A program made the position numbers and the translations under genes. 64,000 bases of DNA from the NCBI GenBank assembly GCA_030062745.1, contig CP099854.1, positions 13,712,153 to 13,776,152 on the forward strand, in the 5' to 3' direction. A model generated the notes under the pieces. It ran no database searches and was not told the origin of the DNA. It saw only the letters and a program-made list of their open reading frames with translations. Shown piece by piece: positions 39,801 through 51,100 of this stretch (positions are counted from its first letter, which is position 1; each line of letters opens with the position of its first letter). The stretch comes from Capitulum mitella. Taxonomy: Eukaryota; Arthropoda; Thecostraca; Pollicipedomorpha; Pollicipedidae.

Positions 39801-42800
39801 TAAACACGGCCGACTGTCGGCAAACAGAGATCCGCATGTTTCATTTATACGGTAAGTGGCCTGTATTCTCACAATGACCACATAACATTGCTGACAACGG
39901 AATGCAAACAAATGCCGACGAACTCGTAGCGTCGTCGCCAAACGTTCGTCCCGTCCAAAGCAACACATCGGATTCTGCACGACGCACGCTGTGTGACACT
40001 TAGAGACACGTACGTGATGCGGCCTTCTTGACGCTGTCCTGCGTGTGAGACATGTGTTTCCGTTTCCATTAGCAGCACATCGCACTTACCGTAATCAGCG
40101 TGCCATTCATTCTCTGTTCGATCCACCACTGCCACTCCGACTTTGTGGCGTTCCTTTGTCTTTCCGCCCCTACACCAAGTCTCTCTCGTAATACGCTAAA
40201 CTCTGGACCCAGCTTACTGTCCATCTTTGAACTTTTCTCATCATGCCTCCGAGCCTAGTCTGTCTTGCTATCCAACTCTAGGCAATATCTTCCTCTACTA
40301 CACAACTCCGGGGCCGTCTGACCCGGCTATCCAGCTATCTGACTCGGCTGTCAAGCTGTCAATGTATCTCACACCGATGCCCAGCTGTGGGTCACTCTCA
40401 CCCTGCCGTCCAGCTCTGCGGGACTATGTTGTCGGCGTTCAGCACGTCAAAGTCGAGCGGGTGCATCACCAGGTGAGGGAAGCGTAGCGCGCGGAACGGA
40501 GCGGCCAGCGCCGCCGCCTCCTCCGACTCCAGCAGAGGCTCCTCAGCTGAGCGTGGTGGACAGGGGTACGGCACGGTCACCATCAGGCGTTGAAACATAC
40601 GAAGGCACAAGCAAGACATGTCGGTTCAATCGGTGTAATATAAACGGCATAATCGATAAAAAACACCAAAGACATGACCCACAAACGCCGTTCAACGTCC
40701 AATCAACCTCCATTCAACATGTTCTTCAGTATCTCCCAAAGCTCTTGTTTACAAATCAGTTCTCTAAGGTAACTGTATGCTATTCATGACAGGCATGGAA
40801 CAGTGACATAATTTGAATTCTCAAGCAATGGAATAACAAATATTAACATAACATATTCAACACGAATTTCTCGAACATCCACGGCGTAACAATTGCCTCC
40901 TAACCAAAAACCCATTCCAGTTCTACGAGACACGGCCGGTACACTATCCCTGCAGACACACTATTCAGCCGAACCTGACCTCCCCGCTCCCGGGCGCGCG
41001 GCCGTGGGAGGACGCCGAACACACCTGCGCGCTGTTGGAAGAACTTGTGCGCGGCTATACCGGCGGCGGCGCCGCTGCCCTGCCAGTCGGGACACAGCCG
41101 CAGGAACAGCCACACCTTCAGTGTCACGTACAGCGAAAACTCCGTCTGGTGGACCAGCAGCGACGGGGAGCCGACCAGAGACGCCAGCACCGACGGACTG
41201 GCGGCAGACGAACAGTCCGGAGCTCAGCTCAGCACCAGCAGACGCCAGAGACATCAGATGCATCAGCACCGACGGACTGACGGCAGACGAACAGTCCGGA
41301 GCTCAGCTCAGCACCAGCAGACACCAGAGACATCAGAGACATCAGCACCGACGGACTGACGGCAGACGAACAGTCAGGAGCTCAGCTCAGCACCAGCAGA
41401 CACCAGAGACACCAGAGGCATCAGCACCGACGGACTGACGGCAGACGAACAGTCCAGAGCTCAGCTCAGCACCAGCAGACACCAGAGACATCAGAGACAC
41501 CAGCACCAACGGACTGACGGCAGACGAACAGTCCGGAGCTCAGCTCAGCACCAGCAGACACCAGAGACATCAGAGACGCCAGCACCAACGGACTGACGGC
41601 AGACGAACAGTCCGGAGCTCAGCTCAGCACCAGCAGACACCAGAGACATCAGAGGAGCCAGCACAGACGGACTGACGGCAGACGAACAGTCCAGAGCTCA
41701 GCTCAGCACCAGCAGACACCAGAGACATCAGAGACATCAGCACCGACGGACTGACGGCAGACGAACAGTCCAGAGCTCAGCTCAGCATCAGCAGAGACTC
41801 CTGCAAGGCCGGATTGACGGCAGATGGAACAGTCAGGCCTCAGCTCAGCACCTCAACAGCACCAGCAGACACCCGAGGCGCCACCATAATGGGCGCAGGG
41901 CGATAACCACTGAACACTACAGACAAAAACAGTGATAATGACACTGAGTCTCAGAGCGCTCTGGTTCGACGAAAAGGTGGAAAAGAGGCGCAACATCGAA
42001 AAACGGACGGCAATGTCAGGTATGGGAGCGATCATCACACAACGCTGAGAAATAATCTCGCGGGTGTCCCCTACAATTTCACACAAACTCCGACATTCAT
42101 CATTTCTTACTGAACTCAATCCAGTCATACCTTTATATCTCAGCTTCGATCCCACCGCGGCCGACTTCACGGAAAATATTCTGCACGTGCTGAAGCATTT
42201 CGCGCAAAATGCAGATGTCCATCTCCTCGAGCCTGTCGCCAATCCTGTTTCCCACCGGCTTCTTGGATGGTTCTATGCGGGTTTCCTCATACATTTTTTT
42301 TTGTTTGTTCCAGAATGCTCCTATCCGACTAAATCCCCGGTTTCAAACGAAAGGTCAAACGCTACCTGCGCCAAGTCTAGTCATACCTATTGTACTTTTA
42401 CCTATTGTATCTTTACTTCATTGCTTGATTTGCCTTGTGTACATGCATTCGTGTATGCTGTTTTTTTTACGCAAGTTATCCATTCAGTTTTGCCGTGTTC
42501 CATCTAATCAAGACTCTGCCTCGTGAACAGCCGTGTTGTAATGGATGAGCCGCAAGTTGCAATACAATACAATACATGTTTGGAGAGCTGTCATCCTCCT
42601 GAACACAGGGACCCCTACAGTATCCAGATATGACGTCATGTGACGATGGTAGTGGCAGGTGGCTGCGTCGGGCGTAAAGAATATGTCTTTCTCAGGGCCC
42701 AGCTGGTCCAGCAAAGGCTTACGGTGTCGTCTGATGACCCTCGTCAGGAATTTTTGGCGATCCATGCATAGGTTTTCCATTATCAGGGGTGAGGCGATGC

Positions 42801-45170
42801 CGGGGAGGGTTGTGATGACTATGATCTTATGAGCGATAACAGTTTTTTCCTTCCCGTGTACGTGACTTCAGACGCACTGTTGAACTTGCCAGTGGTGCAA
42901 AATCCTCGGTTCCTGGAGAACTCAGCCAGAAACTCCGAAGCATTCCTGGTCGTCCACAACGACACCATACTCATACCCTGAGATGAACGGCTCGCGATAA
43001 AACCTCTGGCTCCTCTGCTTTCTGTTGTTGTCAGCTGGTGTTTCAGGCCGTGCCGACTACACAGGTTATTTCGTGCCCATCCAGTTCCTTTGCTGAACCC
43101 TCTACTCGTGCTCCAGTACTTGCAAGCGTTCCTTCTCCCACTTTTGGTGACACAGATGACATTTGTTTTCGATGCTCCGTGGAATGCGACTCTTAGACAC
43201 ACAGCCAGCTCGCCCCGAGAGGGCCACCGCACTGTTCAGTTTCGGCGTGATCTGAAGCCAGCTGGACATCGCTTTTGTCGGCTATCTTCTATTTTCCGTC
43301 CTTCATTCCAGAGATTTGTCACTGTCCACGCTTCCCGTGACCCTGATTGTGGTGGATTTCGATGTTCGCTCCAGCAGAAAGTGACAGCGTGGCGGTTTCG
43401 TCTACTTCCTTGCATGCTTTGTAAAATCGTGCGATGGTTTTCAAACCCTTTACCCTGTGACGTCCTCGTATGGCAAATGAAATCCAAGCCTTGTGCTCAA
43501 CTTAGAGCTTTTCTGACAGAAAATTGTTCTAGCTTTCTGCTGGTGCTACCTTCCGAATTTGTTTATAAATAAATGTCTTACAAGGCACCCTTTAGAAGCA
43601 ATAAAGATTGTGTCAGATTTTCGGGGACACCCGTTAGGAACAAGGTATGATAATAATTATCACATCAAGCTCAGGAACAAAATGTGATTAGCCAAGGGAG
43701 CACTTATCACACAACGATCAAGAACAATGTGCGAACACACAATCGGCATTACAATAGTACGCAGTGTCGGTCCCTGACAAAAGATATCAATAACACACAG
43801 AAAGGCACGATTGCAACAGCTGCTGTCCGGTGATGCAGTGCTTACATAAAACACGCTTTGCCAAATCGCCCTCCACATCAACGGAGCACAAAGCAGCGTC
43901 GCTGGCCGGTGCTCCAATCCAAGCTTCCTGCCGGAGTTTCAGACGCTCCTTCTGTTTCCTTCTGTCTTTCCTACATCGCAATCACTGCTGAAACAACTTA
44001 GCGCTCGGCTTCGGATGACGGGTCCCATCTGAGCTGACACAGTACGGCTGACGGGTCCCACCTGAGCTGACACAGTACAGCTGACGGGTCCCACCTGAGC
44101 TGACACAGCACAGCTGACGGGTCTCACCTGAGCTGACACAGTACAGCTGACGGGTCTCACCTGAGCTGACACAGTACAGCTGACGGGTCCCACCTGAGCT
44201 GACACAGTACAGCTGACGGGTCTCACCTGAGCTGACACAGTACAGCTGGCGGGTCCCACCTGAGCTGACACAGCACAGCTGACGGGTCTCACCTGAGTTG
44301 ACACAGTACAGCTGACGGGTCCCACCTGAGCTGACTCAGTACAGCTGACGGGTCCCACCTGAGCTGACACAGTACAGCTGACGGGTCTCACCTGAGCTGA
44401 CACAGTACAGCTGACGGGTCCCACCTGAGCTGACACAGTACAGCTGACGGGTCTCACCTGAGCTGACACAGTACAGCTGGCGGGTCCCACCTGAGCTGAC
44501 ACAGCACAGCTGACGGGTCCCACCTGAGCTGACTCAGTACGACTGAGGGGGCCCGTCTGAGCTGACACAGCACAGCTGACAGGTCCCACCTGAGCTGACA
44601 CAGCACAGCTCACAGCTCACGGGTGCTGTGCTGACTGCTGTGCTGCCACCTGAGCTGACGCAGTACAGCTGACGGGTCCCACCTGAGCTGACACAGTACA
44701 GCTGTCGGGTCCCACCTGAGCTGCCGCAGTACGGCCGGGTGCTCATTGACGTGGGTCATCAGGTTGTTCTCGAGCCACTGCTGACAGCAGAGCTGCACTG
44801 GACGCAGGCTGTAGGCGGTGGAGGCCTCCAGAAACGCGATGGCTGTCTGCAGGCGACAGGGGCAAAACCAATTGTCCGGCCATCAACGCCCACCACTGTA
44901 CAGGGTCACAACGTGTTGGGCGTATTCAACACGTACTGCGAGTACTGCAGCACACGTGTCCACTGAGATCTCTGATTCCGTTCAACCTGTATAATGAAAA
45001 ATCGGCGTAGGCAGCAGGCTGGGTCACCGCCACACAGCACCAACGTTCGCAACGCACCAGAATGAAAACAATAGCAGACACAATATCGAATATGGCTTCA
45101 AAACGCACATTTGCAAATTTCCGAACGGTTTAAAACATTATAAGATACGACACGTGAAAGATGAAACAGC

Positions 45171-45230
<60 letters not shown>

Positions 45231-48093
45231 CGTATACATATATGTTTACCACTGTCACATGGAAGTTGAAAGTCGCTTGCTTGGCGCTGCAGTCTCCGTT
45301 GCTGTCTGTGCGGGCGGCCGGCAGCTAGCACCAGGCACGGGTCGGCTCGGGTTCCCGTATGAAGCCGCCGGGATCCAGTTATTGGGTTTTGGAGTATTAT
45401 TTGACATGGACTGGGCTAGCACTCGGGGAGCGCGACCTTGACTGTTTGATGGACTGGCTGGCAGGCCAGGAACACAGTTTCTGAAACAATGAAACCGTGC
45501 TTGTAGACTGCCAGCCATGTCGTGAAATAATCAAGACCGCGCTCCTTCCGTGTGAAATATGCAAGACCGCGCTCCCAGTCCGTGCCAACTAATACTCCAG
45601 AACCCCAAAACATAGATCCTGACAGCTTTATATGGGAACCCGGGCTGACCTGTGTCTGCGTGCCTGGTGCTAGCTGCTGGCCGCCCGTACAGACAGTACT
45701 GGAGACTGCAACGCCAAGTAAGCAACATGCAACCACCGTGTGACAGTGCTAAACGCCGATCACAATGGACGAAACTTTGCGCAAGCCATTTTCTCCAACA
45801 GTGCAACAAACGCATGAAAAAGCGCTTTTGAAAAATTTCAAAATAGTCTGAGGTGATAAATATATATCTTTATATATACATGCACACATACACAAAAGTT
45901 TAATGCTATCAGTAATGAGCATGGGCCAATGCTGTCTCCAGGTTTCAGGCATCTTCCAATTTCACAGCAGCAAATCGTTCGGATCAAATAAAGCAACAAA
46001 TCTGGCCATCCGGCGACCAGCCACCAGCGATGGATATTCGTAACGGAGCTCTTCACCTGGACGTTGATGCAGGAGCGCATCACCTCTCCACATTGGGCCA
46101 GCAGGCCGTCCAGCTGGAACAGGGCCGCCGCAGCTACCACGCTGACCATGTCTGATGGCTGCAGCTGAACCTCGTCATGGTACAGCGAGCCCAGCGCCGT
46201 CTCCAGCCCTGGCGGCGACCGGAGGAACTTCAGGTACGGCGAGCCCAGCGCCGTCTCCAGTACTGGGCCGCGTTCAGAAACAACTTGGTCACTTGCCAAG
46301 TTACTTTAGTGCGTCAAAACATTGGGAAGCCAAGTCAATTTTTTTCAGTAGATATAAGCGGAAATACAAGCCTTCCTACAAACTGCAGTAAGGAGGCACC
46401 TGGCAAGCTTGTAATGATGTTAGTTGTAGGTCATGAACGCAGCTTTGGTAATGAAAGGAGAGCTAACTGAAACTGAACCTAGTTATGGTACAGCAAGCCC
46501 AGCGCCGTCTCTAGTCCTGGCGGCGACCGAAGGAACTAATGGTGCAGAGCAGTCCTAGCGCCGATTCCACACCTTACGGTGGTCGGGCGACCTAGCCACT
46601 TACGGGATCTATCAGACGGCAGCAATGCGTGGCCAATGAAGGCATAGAAAATTTTGTTTACAGGAACATTTCGATAAAAGTACTTGGTCAAACACGATTA
46701 ACTAATACTTATCATTCCAATCCGGCCACACGCCATCAAACGATTCGGCAATGATAGGTAAAACCACTGTTTTTCACGCACTCGCCACTGCAAGCGAACA
46801 GGCTGCGTACATCGGTCGACACCTCCCGACCAGTGACAGGGGCGCCACCTGGCGGGCCCACCTGCCATGGTGATGTTGGGGTCGACGATCTCTATGGTGA
46901 TCTCGTTCTCCCGTGCCTCTCGCCAGTTGTCCGAGAACATGCTCTTGAAATAGGGGCTCTGGCGGCGAGCACGAACAATGGAGTCGGACGGGGTTCGGCA
47001 CGCGGCGCCAACAGCGCCAACAGGCAAAACCCACCGGCTCCCAGGGAGGATCGGACCCTCACAGGACGACCCAGAGCAGTATCGGGGACTGACGGAGACC
47101 GACGGTGTAGCGCGTCACTCTCCAGGTCTGTCCTGAAATCCCTGGCTTTGCTGTTCAATGCTCGGCAGCTGTGCATAATGCTGAGGCTACACACAACACA
47201 CGGCAGCCGGAGCGGAAAAACTTCAGCCGCGACTGGCCATAACAGCTGCACGTCATTTATAACGTCATTCCCTCCTTAAACTTTGGACGCATGTCACAGG
47301 CATGCGACCACCACGGTTCAAAAGTTGGCCATCCGTGTTTCGCCGCCGTTTACAAGACACACTCGACGGCACGTTTGGTGTCTTGCTTTTCGTTCTTCTG
47401 TTGTGGTGTCGGAGTATAATTTTTGCTTCGTAGTACAAAATTTTGCAAAGAGGAATACTGGTTTAAGTTGTCGTTCTTGGTGAAAGTCAGTTATGACATC
47501 AAACCTGCCTCTTACTGAAGGGAGTCAATTGCCAGCAGAAATATAAACCTATTAACATGGTTATAATGTAACTTTTCGACAGAGACACAAGAAGAGACTT
47601 TTGAAAACAAAATATTTATGAAGCACATATTTTCTGGTGTTCTTCATCACCAGCCACAACACGTTTTCCAGCCTTGGTCAAAGGCATCGTGCGTCAGCCG
47701 GCTGGGTGATTTGGCTCGGCTGCCGCGCGGCCGCCGCGGCTGCCGGCTTGTTTGGCCGCGGGGCCGTCACGTCCGTGACGACACGTGCGCCGCCAAAACG
47801 TCACGGCCCCAGCGACGGGCGTCACGCCGCGCCGGGTGACGGCTGGCGTTCGGGCGGCGGCCAGGTCCGCAGGCCACACCGCCCGTGACGCAGCAGGAGC
47901 AGGCGGCGGGCCGAGCCGTCTGGTCACGCGGCCAACGGCCGGCCAGTGCAGCAGATAAACCACCAATGTAGGGGAAAACCCGCGTGTCAATAGTCAACCA
48001 GTTGGGCCGGAAAAACTACCGGTGCAAGGAACAAAAATGTTTGTTTTGGGCGACCAAAGACCGGTGCAGGGGAAAAAGCCACAGCAGGCGTGC

Positions 48094-48148
<55 letters not shown>

Positions 48149-51100
48149 TATACTTAATTGCGGCAGGTCCGAGACCAGAATGAACCGTCGTAAAGTGTAA
48201 TGGTCATATGAACCGAACATATTAAAAACGGACGGCAAATGTTTCAAATGTAATACTGTGACTGACTGTGCCACTGAACACCAACGGTCTAGTGTTTTAG
48301 CATAGCATCAAGTAACACAGAAGAAGGTGGGGTGGAATGACCATAGTTTATAATAATCGCAACATGACTTTGTGCGATTCTGAATGCATATGCAGTCTCC
48401 TGAGATTCTACACCCGGTCTTCCGGAACTCTGCACCCGGTCTCTCGACACCCTACGCCCGGCCTCCCGAAACTCCACATCCGGTCTTCCGAGACCCTACA
48501 CGGTCTCTGACGTGCGAGACGCTGCGTCAGGGCGCGTCTGACAGTAGGCGGAGCGAGCTCGCCGGGCGGCCGGCGCACGGCGCGGGCCGCCGAGTCAACG
48601 GCGCGGCCAAGGCCGGGGCCGGGTCATCGATAAAAATCAGCGCGCGCTGCGTGCTGAGCGGCCGGTGCATCTTGTTGTTCGTCGGCAGGCTGACGCCGGG
48701 CCGGAGCGGCCGTGCTGTACGGGGCACGCCGGGCAGGCGGGCCCAGCCGGAAGTCTCAGCTGGCCGGCGATCTGCCGCGCGCTGACGTCGCCCGGGCGGC
48801 GTGCCAGCGGCGGCCGCCCCCGCCGGCGTCAGTCAGTCCGCGCCCGCCGCGCCGTCCGGAGCCGTCCGCCACCGAGCCGCCGTCCCGCCCCGCCCCGGCC
48901 GCCGCCACAATGCGCCTGCTGCTGCTGCTGACGGCCGTGCTGGCCTGGTGCGGCTCAGCCGCCGCGCTCCAGTGCTACGCCTGCCACAGCTCCAAGCCGA
49001 TCCCCGGCGTCAAGCTGGACACCGACATCACCCGCCGGCTGGCCTCCTTCCCGCCCTGCACCGTGCTCCAGAAGGAGGGCGTGGCCGACAAATTCAAGCA
49101 GCGCTGCGGCCCGCGCGACAAGAGCTGCGTCAAGATTGTCGACCCGGCAGACTCGACCAACGAGCTGCGCTCGTGCCTGCCGCTAAGCCGCGACGAATGC
49201 AAGGGCTCGGCCTGCTACTGCACCGGCGAGCTGTGCAACGCCGCGCCGGCCGGCTGGCCGTCCGCCGCCGCGCTGGCCGCCGCGCTGGTCGCCCTCCTGC
49301 TGGGCCGCTGAGCTGGGCCGGGCTGAGCTGAGCCGGGCCGCGGCAGACCGAGGGGTCGCCGTGGCCGACCCGACAGGAGGGACGCGCCGGCGTCCCCACA
49401 CGGCGGCTCTCAGGCGGCCTCACAGCACCGACCACCGACCGGCCCCAGCCCGGACCACCTCGCCGCTTCACTGTGGCCTGTAACGTCACAGCCAGCCGTG
49501 ACGTCAGTCACCAGCAGTAGCGTCAGTGACCCGTGGCGTCAGTGGCCAGCACTGGCGTCAGGGAGCCGGTAGGTCATAGTGACCAGCGATGTCACGGCGA
49601 CCAGTGACGTCACAGGGGATGTGACGTCACGGCCCGACGCAGGTGACCGGTCAGAGGTCAGCTGGCCAGGGCTGAGGTTCGCCGCCGGTCGAGACCACCT
49701 GCCCGGAGACAGAGTCTGTGTTGTGAACGACCTTGTCCGTGTTCCGTACGGTAAACGCCGAATCGTTTCCGCCGCCGCTGCTGTTTGCGGCTGACGCCGG
49801 GTGTGACGTGTTCTGTAGCTAACGCCGGGTGGACGAGCTTCGTTAATAAAACGCGCGCGAAAACAGATCACGACCGAGCCTGTACATCAGAGGCAGAGAC
49901 AGAGACGAGGAAAGAACCAGGAGGCGCGGACTGGCCGACACAGCTGCGGTGTGGCAGCGATCTGTTCACTGTTCTTCTACCCGATCAGGGCCCGTGGAGC
50001 AGGAGCCTCTATCGAATCTGACAACAAACCGGGCCAGGTCGCTGTACGACTGCGGAGGCACTCTGCGGCTGCGGATAGCGCGGACTCTGTCGTCACGGGT
50101 TCGGATCGATGCCCCGCCTAAGCGCGCCGTACACCGCTCCCGACACAATGCACCACTACAGCGGTGTCCAGCAGACCACGTGCGGGGAAACGGCTGCTGT
50201 CCTGGTGACTGGCTCACGCAGCCATTCAGAGGTTGAATCAGCCGGCGCCGGCGACGTCACGGCCGGACCAGAGGTCACCCGCGGCACCCTGCAGGCGCCC
50301 GGGCCCGCTGTCCTGGTCTGAACTGCGGGATCCTCTGGACTGAGCCGTGAAAGCAACGGAAACTGGCCGCCGTGACGCCCGACCTCACCGTACAGTCGGC
50401 CAGCTGGGTCACGGTCTGACCTCACCATATCGAAACCAGGCCAACTAACGTCTCACAATGAAGCAGAGAGGTCACTGCTAAGACCCCGGACACCAGCGGG
50501 GGCGGCGGCGGGGGGGGGGGGGGGGGAGGGAGCAGGACGTGCCTCAAACGTCTACGGAGTTTAACACTACGACTGTGGGATATGCATGTAAAAAACAAGT
50601 GACAAATGTGATGCCTTCCCTAGCTTTTGAGCCATGCTGCAGGCGTTGAAAAAAACCGACTACGATCACACCATCCCACGATTCAAATGAGCATCATGTA
50701 TCATATCTGTACAAATTATGTGCTTGTCCATTTAACGTAACAACCGTTATGGTTATGAGGCGTTTCAACATCTTCAGGCGGGTACAATGCTGGGTGCATT
50801 GTATATTGCACGATTGCCGATGACTCAGCCTCATGTAATCACAGAATGTGAACACACGGAAAACACTGATTTATTATCGCAATGCAACGACTGTGGTTGG
50901 CTGAGCACATCCACTAAGATCCGCATCACCAGTAGAGCTGATAATTCGGACTCGGATGCTACTACTATTCGGCGAATGTTCGGATCTTGATTTCAAGATT
51001 CCAATGTTCCGTGAATATTCGGTTGGCCATTTTTACATCCCAATATTTCCCGATTTTGCATGCTGTCGTGGAATCTGAACATCTGTCTCGATCGCATCAT

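Noticed and set aside
39077..39877. 266-codon plus-strand frame
   Set aside because: Product of the CACGTCAGAC repeat and overlaps gcl exon 8 on the other strand.
43939..44613. 224-codon minus-strand frame of [11 protein letters not shown] repeats
   Set aside because: Translation of the 33-bp intronic array; not contiguous with the gcl frame.
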